Shown in pieces: positions 15,003 to 23,261 of a stretch of DNA of 64,000 nucleotides. Positions within the stretch are counted from its first letter, which is position 1, and every line of letters starts with the position of its first letter. The translations under genes and the position numbers were made by a program. The DNA comes from Streptomyces griseocarneus (GTDB taxonomy: Bacteria > Actinomycetota > Actinomycetes > Streptomycetales > Streptomycetaceae): contig PENC01000011.1 of assembly GCA_003674045.1 (NCBI GenBank), positions 171,669-235,668 of the forward strand. Direction: 5' to 3'. Under the pieces are notes generated by a model. That model saw only the letters and a list, made by a program, of their open reading frames with translations. It made no database searches and was not told where the DNA came from.

Positions 15003-16451
15003 TCACTCCTGCGGAATGCCCCGCGCGTCCGCGTGCGCCAGCTCCGAGTGCTTGTAGGAGTACGAGAAGTAGACGACCATCCCCACCACGAACCAGACGG
15101 CAAATCGCAGCCATGTCTGCCAGGCGAGGTAAGTGATCAGCCAGATCGAGGCCGCGACCCCCACGCCGGGCACCAGCGGCATCCCCGGGCAGCGGAAGGA
15201 ACGCGGCAGCTCCGGCCGCTTGTAGCGGAGCACGATCACCGCTGTGCACACCACGGCGAAGGCCAGCAGGATGCCGATGTTCGTCAGCTCGGCGGCCTCC
15301 CCGATGGGCACCAGGCCCGCGATGGCCGCCGACGCCACGCCCACGATCCAGGTGACCCGCGTCGGCACGTGCCGCGTGGGGTGCGTCTTCGCGAACCACT
15401 TCGGCAGCAGCCCGTCCCGGCTCATGGCGAACCACACCCGGGTGACACCCAGCATGAAGGTGAACATGACGGTGAGAATGCCGATGATCGCCCCGACCGC
15501 GATGACGTCCGCGATGCCGTTCAGCCCCACCGACTTGAAGGCCGTGGAGAAGCCGCTCTTCTTGTCGATGTCCTTGTAGCTCTGCATGCCCGTCAGCACC
15601 AGGCAGGCCAGCACGTACAGCACCATCGAGACGGCCAGCGAGTAGAGGATCGCCTTCGGCATGTGGCGCTGCGCGTCCTTGGACTCCTCCGCGGCCGTCG
15701 ACATCGCGTCGTAGCCGAACACCGCGAAGAAGACCGTGGCCGCGCCCGTGAAGGCACCGCTGACCCCGAACGGGAAGAAGGGCGTGTAGTGCGAGGACTT
15801 CACATGGAAGAAGCCCACCCCGATCACCAGCAGGACCACCAGGACCTTCAGCACCACCACGATCGTCTCGAACCGGGCCGCGCTCTTGATGCCCATGTTC
15901 AGCAGCCAGGCGATCAGCAGGCACAGCAGCGCCGCGAACAGGTCGACCCGGTGGCCCGCCCCCGTCCCCGGCGCGCCCAGCATCCACTTCGGCAGCTCGG
16001 CGTTCATCTCCCCGAGCAGGAAGTTGATGTAACCGGAGATGCCGATCGCCACGACCGCGACGATCGCCGTGTACTCCAACAGCAGGTCCCAGCCGATGAA
16101 CCAGCCGCCGATCTCGCCGAGCACGGCGTAGCCGTACGTGTAGGCCGACCCGGCCCGCGGGATCAGGCCCGCGAACTCCGCGTACGAGAAGGCCGCGGCC
16201 GCGCTCGCCACGCCCGCGATGAGGAAGGAGACGAGCACGGCGGGACCGGCGACGCCGTTGGCGATCGTCCCGGCCAGGCTGAAGATGCCCGCGCCGATGA
16301 TGCCGCCGACGCCGATGGCCGTCAGCTGCCACAGGCCCAGGGTGCGGGTCAGCCGCTGGGCCGGGCCGCCGCCCTCGACGGTCTCCGCCTCTTCGATGGT
16401 CTCGATGGGCTTGCGGCGCAGTACGCCCTCACCCGCGCGGAGCCTGGCCAT
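15003..16451 (-). CDS. APC-superfamily amino acid permease (cationic type)
   Basis: This 482-residue transporter has about 12-14 predicted membrane helices. The first conserved segment, LTAIGVGGIIGAGIFSLAG (about residues 41-59), is the substrate/Na-site helix of the APC family. It is followed by FSYAEFAGLIPRAGSAYTYGYAVLGE. The relation to the CAT (cationic amino acid transporter) branch rests on the long FETIVVVLKVLVVLLVIGVGFFHVKSSHYTPFFPFG segment. It imports an amino acid across the cytoplasmic membrane; the substrate is not proven. It lies 21 bp from the fpg stop (convergent) and downstream of the GH92 gene, from which a terminator separates it. Confidence 0.87.
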   Translation of the reverse strand: MARLRAGEGVLRRKPIETIEEAETVEGGGPAQRLTRTLGLWQLTAIGVGGIIGAGIFSLAGTIANGVAGPAVLVSFLIAGVASAAAAFSYAEFAGLIPRAGSAYTYGYAVLGEIGGWFIGWDLLLEYTAIVAVVAIGISGYINFLLGEMNAELPKWMLGAPGTGAGHRVDLFAALLCLLIAWLLNMGIKSAARFETIVVVLKVLVVLLVIGVGFFHVKSSHYTPFFPFGVSGAFTGAATVFFAVFGYDAMSTAAEESKDAQRHMPKAILYSLAVSMVLYVLACLVLTGMQSYKDIDKKSGFSTAFKSVGLNGIADVIAVGAIIGILTVMFTFMLGVTRVWFAMSRDGLLPKWFAKTHPTRHVPTRVTWIVGVASAAIAGLVPIGEAAELTNIGILLAFAVVCTAVIVLRYKRPELPRSFRCPGMPLVPGVGVAASIWLITYLAWQTWLRFAVWFVVGMVVYFSYSYKHSELAHADARGIPQE

Positions 16452-16502
16452 GTGTCATGTCCTCTCGTCGACCCTGCCGGGGTCGGACATCATTGCCGAG
16501 AA

Positions 16503-16530
16503 CGGGGCGGCGGCGAAAGACGCCGCCCCG
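16503..16530 (-). terminator. terminator after the GH92 gene
   Basis: Perfect ten-base arms, CGGGGCGGCG and CGCCGCCCCG, enclose an eight-base loop 15 bases after the GH92 stop on the minus strand. There is no clear U-tract, which is normal for Streptomyces terminators. It should isolate the GH92 gene from the permease gene. Confidence 0.65.
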
Positions 16531-16545
16531 CACGGAACCCCCCGT

Positions 16546-18882
16546 TCAGCCGATGGCGGGTGCCGCCGCGGAGACGGCCGTGCCCCAGCGGGACGGCTCG
16601 TCGCCGACCGTGAACTCCAGCCGCCTGGCGCTCCTGAGCTGGGCGGTCTCCACATACGTACGGTCGAAGGAGGTGCCGTCGAGCCGGACCGAGCGGATGT
16701 AGCGGTCGGTCGCCGAAGTGCCGGGCGCGGTCACCGTCAGCCCACCGGACGGGTACCACTGGCGGTCCAGCCGCACGTCCACCCGGTCGAACACCGGTGT
16801 GCTCAGGCCCCAGGTGTCCGCGCCCGGCTGCACCGGATAGATGCCGATGGAGGAGAGCACCATCCACGAGGACATCGTGCCCAGGTCGTCGTTGCCGGTC
16901 ATGCCGTCCGGCGTGTCGGTGAACAGGGTCAGCGCCGCGTGCACCACGTCCGTGGTCTTCCACGGCTGGCCGGTGGAGAGATAGGTGTAGGGGGCGATGA
17001 GGTCGGGCTCGTTCTGCGGGTTGTACTTGTCCGCGTTGTAGTAGTCGTACGGGCCGTTCACCCACACCTCGCGGGCCGTGCGGGCCGGGTCCTTCAGCAG
17101 CCGGTCGTAGGCGAAGAAGGAGTCGAGCCGCGCGTTGGCCTTCTCGCGGCCGCCGATCAGCCGCACCATCCCGGGCAGGTCCTGCGGGACCAGCCACTGG
17201 TACTGCCAGGCCGTGCCCTCGTGGAAGCCGACGCTCTTCGCGGGGTCGGCGGGCCCGGCGAAGTCGCCCTTGGCGTCCCGGGCGCGGACGAAGCCGGTGG
17301 CCGGGTCGAAGACGTTGCGGTAGTTGCGGGAGCGGGCGGCGTAGCGCTCGGCGTCCGCGCGGTGCCCCAGGTCGTGGGCCATCCGTGCCAGGACCGCGTC
17401 GGCCAGCGCGTACTCCAGGGTCGCCGAGCCGCCCTGCTGGAGGTCGGAGTCGCCGGGCTTCGTCCTGTTGCGGTCGGGCTCGTAGGGCACGTAGCCGCGC
17501 GCGATGTACTCCTTGTTGCCGTCCCGGCCCACCGCCGGACTGTCGGCCGGGGGCACCCCGTCGGCGTTCTTCTTGAGCGCCCGGTACGCCTCCTCCTCGT
17601 GGCCCTTCAGCAGCCCGGCCTGGTAGGCGTTGGTGAGGAAGGGTGTCACCGGGTCACCGGTCATGATGTTGGTCTCGACCGTGCCGTAGCCCCACTTGGG
17701 CAGCCAGCCGCCGTCGCGGTCCACGCGCAGCACCGACAGGGCCATGTCGCGGGCCTCGCGCGGCGCGAGCAGCGCCAGCAGCTGTGCCTGGGTGCGGTAG
17801 GTGTCCCACAGGGACCAGTTCTGGTAGTACGTGAAGTCCTCGGCGCGGTGCTGCTTCTGGTCCCAGCCGGTGTAGCGGCCGTCGGCGTCGCTGCCGATGT
17901 TGGGCGAGAGGAACGAGCGGTACATCGAGGAGTAGAACGTGCGCCGCAGCGCGGCACTGCCGCCGTGCGCCCGGACGGTCTCCAGCCGCCGTTGCCAGGC
18001 GGCGCGGGCCTCGGCGGCCGCGCGGTCGAAGGCGGTGCTCTCCGCGCGGAGGTTGTTCGCGGCGCCTGCCGCGTCGACGTAGCTGACGGCCGTAGTGGCC
18101 TCGACGGTCCGGTCACGGGTGGTGTCGAAGCGGACCCAGGCACCGTTGCGCCCGGTGGACTCCGACTGTCTGGAGCGGGTTCTCACCCGGTCGCCGTTCC
18201 AGGTGCCGTAGGCGGTGAAGGGCCGGTCGAAACGGGTGATCGTGTGGACCGTGTACGGGCGGGTGTCCTGGCAGAAGCCGCGGCCCGTGATGGTGGAGCG
18301 GACGGTGCGGTTGTCGACGACCTCCACGGTCGTGGAGACCGTGCGGTGCAGCGACTGGCCCGTGTTGATGAGGACGTTGGCCTTGTCGGTCGCCGGGAAG
18401 GTGTAGCGCTGGATGCCGGTCCGGGCGGTGGCCGTCAGCTCGGCGGTGATGCCGCTGTCGAGCGCGACCCGGTAGTAGCCGGGGCGGGCCTGCTCGTCGC
18501 GGTGGCTGAACGCCGCCGCGTAGCGGGCGTAGTCGGTCTGCTTCACCTCGCCCGTCGTCGGCAGCACGGGCAGGTCACCGCCGATCCGGCAGCCCACCCC
18601 GGACAGGTGCACCGTGCTGAAGCCACGGATGTGGCCGTCCTTGTAGTCGTACCCGGTGTTGTGCCCGGTGTCGGGCGACAGCTGCACCATCCCGAACGGC
18701 ACGGCGGCACCGGGGAAGGTGTTCCCCTCGTTCTTGCTGCCGATGAACGGGTTCACCAGAGCGGTGAGGTCCTCCGCCGCGGCGGCCCGCTGCGGCGGCG
18801 CGAGCGCGGTGCCGGCCAGCGTCGCCACGAAGGCGAGCGCGGCCGCGCTCGCGCGCAGCCGCGGGTGTGCGGTCCATCTCAT
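16546..18882 (-). CDS. secreted GH92 exo-alpha-mannosidase
   Basis: GH92 enzymes are Ca-dependent exo-alpha-mannosidases, mainly alpha-1,2 on high-mannose N-glycans and yeast mannan. From ATG 18882 the protein has 778 residues. It has a Sec-type signal (MRWTAHPRLRASAAALAFVATLAG, cleavage near QRAAAAED), the GH92 opening (LVNPFIGSKNEGNTFPGAAVPFGMVQLSPD), the acid-type Glu segment GFHEGTAWQYQWLVPQD, and MTGNDDLGTMSSW with the paired Asp of the catalytic base site. In-frame starts at 18909 and 18930 would add residues before the signal. It stands alone with its own terminator. It probably trims mannan or N-glycans outside the cell and complements the locus at 54-64 kb. Confidence 0.93.
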   Translation of the reverse strand: MRWTAHPRLRASAAALAFVATLAGTALAPPQRAAAAEDLTALVNPFIGSKNEGNTFPGAAVPFGMVQLSPDTGHNTGYDYKDGHIRGFSTVHLSGVGCRIGGDLPVLPTTGEVKQTDYARYAAAFSHRDEQARPGYYRVALDSGITAELTATARTGIQRYTFPATDKANVLINTGQSLHRTVSTTVEVVDNRTVRSTITGRGFCQDTRPYTVHTITRFDRPFTAYGTWNGDRVRTRSRQSESTGRNGAWVRFDTTRDRTVEATTAVSYVDAAGAANNLRAESTAFDRAAAEARAAWQRRLETVRAHGGSAALRRTFYSSMYRSFLSPNIGSDADGRYTGWDQKQHRAEDFTYYQNWSLWDTYRTQAQLLALLAPREARDMALSVLRVDRDGGWLPKWGYGTVETNIMTGDPVTPFLTNAYQAGLLKGHEEEAYRALKKNADGVPPADSPAVGRDGNKEYIARGYVPYEPDRNRTKPGDSDLQQGGSATLEYALADAVLARMAHDLGHRADAERYAARSRNYRNVFDPATGFVRARDAKGDFAGPADPAKSVGFHEGTAWQYQWLVPQDLPGMVRLIGGREKANARLDSFFAYDRLLKDPARTAREVWVNGPYDYYNADKYNPQNEPDLIAPYTYLSTGQPWKTTDVVHAALTLFTDTPDGMTGNDDLGTMSSWMVLSSIGIYPVQPGADTWGLSTPVFDRVDVRLDRQWYPSGGLTVTAPGTSATDRYIRSVRLDGTSFDRTYVETAQLRSARRLEFTVGDEPSRWGTAVSAAAPAIG

Positions 18883-19040
18883 CGTCCACGCCCCTGTCTG
18901 ACGCGTCATATCACCCGACATCGTTGTCAACGCCGAGGGTAGCGAGAGGTTGACGCGCTGTCATGGTGTGGGGTGCGGCTGGTGTGGTGAATCGGGGAGC
19001 CGAGTGGGTGATTCGAGGGTTTGCGTCTGCGCCTATGGGG

Positions 19041-19120
19041 GGTGCGTCTTGCGCTTCGCGTGCGGCTGCGGGTGCGTGGGGGCTTGTCGCGCAGTTCCCC
19101 GCGCCCCTGACGGGGCGCGT
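19041..19120. repeat. Streptomyces intergenic repeat, copy A (short form)
   Basis: This lies in the 320-bp gap between GH92 and the FhuF-like gene. Read on the minus strand it has the hairpin CGCCCCGTCAGGGGCGCG, then GGGGAACTGCGCGACAAGCC, then a CACCCGCAGCCGCACGCGAA-type tail. The same order of blocks occurs at 39055-39135 and 54160-54222, and a longer relative occurs at 32299-32450 and 49262-49385. No coding frame is supported in the rest of the gap. The 70 bp next to GH92 should hold its promoter, and a GTCAAC...GTTGAC inverted pair is at 18926-18954. Confidence 0.7.
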
Positions 19121-19202
19121 CGGCCCCCGGACCCTTCAGTCGTGCGGGTCGTGAAAGGCTGAGCGAGGCCGCCCTGTCTTGTCGAACGGAGACCCTCCAC
19201 CC

Positions 19203-19919
19203 GTGCCGCTCAGTGAACTTGCCTCCGTGGGGCCCTTCTTCGCCCTGCGTACCGGGGACGGTGTCGAGGATCCCGCCGGGTATCTGTCCCTCGCCGAGCA
19301 GGGTGAGGACGCCGTGCGGCGCAGGGTCGAGGTTGTCGCGGAGCGGCTGGGGACCGGGGATCGGCGGGTGGCCGCTTCCGTGGCTTTTCAGGGTATTGCG
19401 GGGCGGCTGCTGTCGGTCGCGCTCGGTGCTGCCGTGCTGACGGGGCGCGTCCCGGATCTCGCCGACGTCCGGCTCGGCTGGGATCCGGCCCGTACGGCCC
19501 CCGACGACCTGTGGCTGCCCGCGCCGGCCGCCCTGCCCGGCCCGGGCGATCCCGCGGCCCTGATCCGCGAGCACATCGTGGACGGCACGCTCGCCGAGCT
19601 GCACCGGACGTTCCGTGCCGCTGTTCCCGTCTCCGGCAAGCTGCTGTGGGGCAATGCCGGTTCGTCACTCGCAGGGTCGCTCCGGGTGCTGCACGCCTGG
19701 TGTCTCGGGCAGGGCCGTCCCGGGGACGCGGGCCGGGCGCTCGCTCTGACGCGGTCGCTGTTCGAGGTGCCGCCGCTGCGCGGCACCGGGACTCTCATCG
19801 CTCGCGCGCCGGGCGGGCCGGCCTTCGTCCGCTCGACGTGTTGTCTGTACTACCGGGTCCTGCCGGGCGGGATGTGCGGCGACTGCGTGCTGCGGCACGC
19901 GCCCCGTGCCGTGCGCTGA
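19203..19919 (+). CDS. FhuF-like (2Fe-2S) ferric-siderophore reductase family protein
   Basis: This 238-residue protein ends with the four-cysteine cluster C-C-x10-C-x2-C (STCCLYYRVLPGGMCGDCVL), the unusual 2Fe-2S site of the FhuF family. Most of the rest (residues 1-190) is helical and has LLSVALGAAVLTGRVPDL. FhuF proteins reduce ferric iron from siderophores in the cytoplasm. No siderophore genes are nearby, so the partner is unknown. GTG 19203 is chosen with GGAGA upstream; TTG 19181 would add a few residues. Its last 70 bases overlap the convergent regulator gene. Confidence 0.8.
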   Translation: MPLSELASVGPFFALRTGDGVEDPAGYLSLAEQGEDAVRRRVEVVAERLGTGDRRVAASVAFQGIAGRLLSVALGAAVLTGRVPDLADVRLGWDPARTAPDDLWLPAPAALPGPGDPAALIREHIVDGTLAELHRTFRAAVPVSGKLLWGNAGSSLAGSLRVLHAWCLGQGRPGDAGRALALTRSLFEVPPLRGTGTLIARAPGGPAFVRSTCCLYYRVLPGGMCGDCVLRHAPRAVR

Positions 19920-20545
19920 GGCGCCGGGGCGGGCGGCCACTCCCGTGTGGACAGCACACCCAGCACGTACGCCTTCGCCACCAGCGCCGTGCGATTGGGC
20001 ACCCGCCAGCGACGGGTGAGCCGGGTGAGGTGGTAGTTGACGCCGTCCACGGTCAGGCCGACGGCCTTGCCGATGGCCGCGGTCGTCGCACCCGCGGCGG
20101 CCAGCGCCAGGATGTGCCCCTCCACCCCGCTGACCTCGGCCCGGGGCTCCATCTGGCGGGGGACGGGCTCGGCCCGTACGCGCAGGATCGCCAGGAGCAT
20201 CGGGCTCGCCGGGAAGGCGTCGCCCACCGGGTCCACCAGCAGCTCGCCCTCGCGCTCGACGCCGTCCGTGCCCGCCGTCCAGCGCACCTCGATCGGGTGA
20301 CGGGGACGGCGGCCCAGCCGCAGCGCCTCGATGTGCCGGTCGAGTCTGCCGACGGCCCTCGGCCGGAACAGCTCCTGGAGGCTGCGCCCGCGCAGCCTGC
20401 CGGGGGCCGTGCCCCATTCGGCGGCCATCGCCGGGTTGGCCACGGTCACCTCGCCGTCCGCCCGGCAGACCGCGATCGGTGTCGGGATCCGGTCGAGCAG
20501 CAGCAGAAAATGGCTGCGCCAGCTGGTGTAGTCCTCGCCGCCCAC
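19850..20545 (-). CDS. PAS-domain regulator with LuxR-type helix-turn-helix
   Basis: The protein has about 231 residues from GTG 20545. The N-terminal part (about residues 8-110) reads as a PAS sensor: FLLLLDRIPTPIAVCRADGEVTVANPAMAAEWG. The C-terminal part (about 150-205) has a LuxR-like HTH: VEGHILALAAAGATTAAIGKAVGLTVDGVNYHLTRLTRRWRVPNR. It lacks a receiver domain, so the PAS domain probably binds a ligand or cofactor. The start is uncertain because the frame is open further upstream to 20752 and no strong ribosome site is visible. The C-terminal tail extends 70 bp into the FhuF-like gene on the other strand. It may control the FhuF-like gene or the dodecin. Confidence 0.75.
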   Translation of the reverse strand: MGGEDYTSWRSHFLLLLDRIPTPIAVCRADGEVTVANPAMAAEWGTAPGRLRGRSLQELFRPRAVGRLDRHIEALRLGRRPRHPIEVRWTAGTDGVEREGELLVDPVGDAFPASPMLLAILRVRAEPVPRQMEPRAEVSGVEGHILALAAAGATTAAIGKAVGLTVDGVNYHLTRLTRRWRVPNRTALVAKAYVLGVLSTREWPPAPAPQRTARGACRSTQSPHIPPGRTR

Positions 20546-20802
20546 GTCGCTACCCGGCCCCTCGCTCGTTCCACGCCCGTCCAAGGGCCCGTCCAGTGCT
20601 TGCCCGGCGGGCCGCGTGCGGGAGCGTCGAGTCCTCAACGACTGCAGGATCGTGCAGTTCTGTATACGAGCGGAAGTGAACCGCTTGCGCCGGAGGTGTG
20701 CTTTACTGCCCGGCTTGGAGTCCGGCTCCGAAAGGAGGCGTGGTGCCGCCAACGGCGGCGCTCGCCTCGCGGCCCGGCGGGCCGTGCGCGAGCGTGGTGT
20801 CC

Positions 20803-21015
20803 ATGACCCACCACACCTACCGCGTCACCGAGATCGTCGGCTCCTCGCCCGACGGAGTGGACGCCGCCGTCCGCAACGGCCTGGCCCGTGCCTCGCAGAC
20901 GCTGCGCAACCTCGACTGGTTCGAGGTCACCCAGATCCGGGGGCACCTGGCGGAGGGCGGCATCGGCCACTACCAGGTCGGAATGAAGGTGGGGTTCCGG
21001 CTGGAGGAGTCGTAG
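20803..21015 (+). CDS. dodecin-family flavin/CoA-binding protein
   Basis: This 70-residue protein fits dodecin in length and sequence: HHTYRVTEIVGSSPDGVDAAVRNGLARASQTLRNLDWFEVTQIRGHL, then a closing strand GHYQVGMKVGFRLE. Dodecins form hollow dodecamers that store flavins, and in actinobacteria also coenzyme A, protecting against free-flavin photochemistry. The central W/F-E-V strand carries the flavin-stacking Trp. ATG 20803 is preceded by GGTGT, a weak ribosome site. The 257 bp upstream holds no convincing gene; it has a dyad ACTGCA-N6-TGCAGT at 20641-20658 that could serve the PAS regulator or this gene. Confidence 0.9.
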   Translation: MTHHTYRVTEIVGSSPDGVDAAVRNGLARASQTLRNLDWFEVTQIRGHLAEGGIGHYQVGMKVGFRLEES

Positions 21016-21031
21016 GGCTCCCGGGCTCCGG

Positions 21032-21505
21032 TCACGGGACCACCGTCACCGGCCACCGCCCCGCCTTCACCAGGCGGACCGCCACCGAGCCGATGATGCG
21101 ATGGCCCGCCTGCTCGGACGCGCCGACGACGACCGCGTCCGCCTTGAGGTCGTTCGCGGTCTTGACCAGGCCGCTGTACGGGTCGCCGCGGAGGGTGTGG
21201 AACTCCCAGCGCACCTCGTAGACGCCCTTCAGCTGTTCCGTCGTGTCGCGGATCTCGGCGAGCAGCTCCTCCGCCACCTCGTCGGTCATCTCCGCCACGG
21301 GTGCCCCGAGGAGGGCGCTGCTCGCCAGGACGGGCTGGACGTAGACCACGGCGAGCAGCGCGTTCTGCCGACGGGCGAGGCCGGCCGCGTAGGCGGCGGC
21401 GCGCCACGAGGTGTCGGAGCCGTCGACACCGACGACGATCACTTTGGGGCCGTCGGTGCCGCGTTCGAAACCGGCGGGGATTCTTTCGCTCTTCTCCTCG
21501 TTCAC
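21032..21505 (-). CDS. universal stress protein (UspA family)
   Basis: This 157-residue protein has an N-terminal VIVVGVDGSDTSWRAAAYAAGLAR strand-loop-helix and the C-terminal nucleotide-binding pattern G-x2-x-G around VVGASEQAGHRIIGSVAVRLVKAGRWPVTVVP. It lacks the common GSRG form, so ATP binding is uncertain. Its GTG start overlaps the egtD stop by four bases (21502-21505), so it is translated as the fifth gene of the ergothioneine operon. The link suggests co-expression of a stress protein with a thiol antioxidant; no direct function in the pathway is known. Confidence 0.88.
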   Translation of the reverse strand: MNEEKSERIPAGFERGTDGPKVIVVGVDGSDTSWRAAAYAAGLARRQNALLAVVYVQPVLASSALLGAPVAEMTDEVAEELLAEIRDTTEQLKGVYEVRWEFHTLRGDPYSGLVKTANDLKADAVVVGASEQAGHRIIGSVAVRLVKAGRWPVTVVP

Positions 21506-22476
21506 GCAGTGAGGCTAACCGGCACGGAGAGCGACAGCGCGAAGCGGCCCTCCGGATCGGTCCACCAGCGGACCGGTTCGAGCCCGGCCGCGGCCAGTTC
21601 CGCGTACACCCGCTCCTGCCGGAACTTCGCGGAGATCTCCGTGCGCAGCTCCTCGCCCGCCGCGAAGTGGACCGTGAGATCGAGTGCGGGGACCTTGACG
21701 ATGACGGGGGACCGGGCCCGCAGCCGCATCTCGATCCACTCCTCCCGGGGGTCCCAGAGGGCCACGTGGTCGAAGTCGTCGTGGTCGAAGTCGGCGCCGA
21801 GCTCACGGTTGACGACGGACAGGACGTTCTTGTTGAACGCGGCCGTCACGCCCGCCGCGTCGTCGTAGGCGGCGACCAGCGTCCGTTCGTCCTTGACCAG
21901 GTCGGTGCCGAGGAGGAACGCGTCGCCCGGGGCGAGTCCGGAGCGCACGGTGGCGAGGAAGACGGCCCGTTCGGCCGGCCTGAGGTTGCCGATCGTGCCG
22001 CCGAGGAACGCCAGGACGCGGGGCCCGGGCACGGGCGGCAGGGCGAGTCCGTACTGGAAGTCGGCGACCAGGGCGTGCACGGTCAGTTCCGGATGCTCGG
22101 CGAGCAGGGTCTCCGCGCCGCCGGTGAGGGCGCTCTCGCTGACGTCGACGGGCACGTAGTGGTCGATGGACGGGAGCGCGCGCAGCAGGTGGCGGGTCTT
22201 GTCGGAGGAGCCCGAGCCCAGTTCGACGAGTGTCCGCGGGGGGACGACCTCGGCGATCTCCCCGGCCCGCGCGCGGAGGATCTCCCGCTCGGCGCGCGTC
22301 GGGTAGTACTCGGGCAGCCGGGTGATCTCGTCGAACAGCTCGCTGCCGCGGGCGTCGTAGAACCACTTCGGCGGGAGCTCCTTGGGGGTACGGGTCAGCC
22401 CGATGGCGACGTCCGCGCGCAGGGCGGCCGTGGTCGCGTCGGGGGGAAGGGTGCGGGTCAGGGCGAACGGACTCAC
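21502..22476 (-). CDS. egtD: L-histidine N-alpha-methyltransferase
   Basis: EgtD uses three SAM molecules to trimethylate the alpha-amino group of histidine to hercynine, the first step of ergothioneine synthesis. The protein has 324 residues, the usual EgtD length (about 320). Marks are PPKWFYDARGSELFDEITRLPEYYPTRAE (substrate loop), LVELGSGSSDKTRHLL (SAM site), YVPVDVSESAL, FLGGTIGNL and FNKNVLSVVNRELGADFD. GTG 22476 overlaps the egtC stop, and the stop overlaps the usp start. It is the fourth gene of egtABCD-usp. Confidence 0.96.
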   Translation of the reverse strand: MSPFALTRTLPPDATTAALRADVAIGLTRTPKELPPKWFYDARGSELFDEITRLPEYYPTRAEREILRARAGEIAEVVPPRTLVELGSGSSDKTRHLLRALPSIDHYVPVDVSESALTGGAETLLAEHPELTVHALVADFQYGLALPPVPGPRVLAFLGGTIGNLRPAERAVFLATVRSGLAPGDAFLLGTDLVKDERTLVAAYDDAAGVTAAFNKNVLSVVNRELGADFDHDDFDHVALWDPREEWIEMRLRARSPVIVKVPALDLTVHFAAGEELRTEISAKFRQERVYAELAAAGLEPVRWWTDPEGRFALSLSVPVSLTA

Positions 22477-23261
22477 TGAGCGGGCTCCTTGCGCGGGTCG
22501 GGCGGGGCGGGGGAAGGAGTGGGCAGGGGCGCGAGCGCGACGCCCGCGCGCGTGGCGGTGAGCAGGGTGCCGTCGGGGACCTCGGTCCAGCCGGGGTCGT
22601 CGTCGTACGGCTCCGAGGCGACGGCCGTCCGTCCGGCGGGGCCGGTGAGGTACCAGAGCGAGTCGCCCCACGCCGTGGCCGCGATGGTGGCGCCGTCGGT
22701 GAGCAGCAGGTTCAGCCGCGAGCCCGGCGCGGCCGCGGCCACGTCCGCCACGGTGCCCGCGAGGGCCGCTCCCGGCGTCTCGCCGCCGCGCAGCCGGTGC
22801 TCGGCCAGCGCCCAGACGAACGCGGCGTCGCACCGCGCCGCCAGCCGCAGCAGCGCGGCCGGGGGCAGGCGGGCGGTCAGCGGGGCGGCGGTGTCGGGCC
22901 ACCCGGCCACCGCCCCGTTGTGGCTGAACAGCCAGGGCCCGGAGGCGAACGGCGCCGTGGCGGCCTCGTCGTCCGCGCCCGCCTCGGTGGCGTCGCGCAC
23001 GGACGCGAGCAGCGCCTCGGTGCGCACGACGCGGGCGAGGTCGGCGAAGGTCGTATCGCCCCAGACGGGCCCGGCCCGCCGGTAGCGCCCGGGCACCGGG
23101 TCGCCCGGCGCGTACCAGCCGACGCCGAAGCCGTCCGCGTTGACCGTGCCGTGCCGCTGCCGGCGCGGCGCCCACGACTGGCGGACGAGCGAGTACGGGG
23201 GATCGGTCAGGGCCGTGCGCAGGGGCTCCGCCGGGCCCAGCACGGCGAGATGACGGCACAT
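22473..23261 (-). CDS. egtC: gamma-glutamyl-hercynylcysteine sulfoxide hydrolase
   Basis: EgtC is a class II (Ntn) glutamine amidotransferase-like hydrolase that removes glutamate from the EgtB product. The protein has 262 residues and begins MCRHLAVLGP. Cys2 becomes the N-terminal nucleophile after Met removal. It has NADGFGVGWYAPGDPVPGRYRR and FSHNGAVAGW, the usual fold marks. ATG 23261 shares one base with the egtB stop (TGATG) and its own stop overlaps egtD. A plain glutamine amidotransferase is ruled out by the operon position. Confidence 0.96.
   Translation of the reverse strand: MCRHLAVLGPAEPLRTALTDPPYSLVRQSWAPRRQRHGTVNADGFGVGWYAPGDPVPGRYRRAGPVWGDTTFADLARVVRTEALLASVRDATEAGADDEAATAPFASGPWLFSHNGAVAGWPDTAAPLTARLPPAALLRLAARCDAAFVWALAEHRLRGGETPGAALAGTVADVAAAAPGSRLNLLLTDGATIAATAWGDSLWYLTGPAGRTAVASEPYDDDPGWTEVPDGTLLTATRAGVALAPLPTPSPAPPDPRKEPAQ

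Noticed and set aside
16219..18942. 907-codon plus-strand open frame opposite the GH92 gene
   Set aside because: Same low-complexity Val/Gly/Arg composition and no domain; GH92 catalytic motifs are clear on the other strand.
20641..20658. Dyad ACTGCA-N6-TGCAGT as a firm operator of the PAS regulator
   Set aside because: Arms are only six bases and the regulator start is uncertain; noted only within the dodecin entry.
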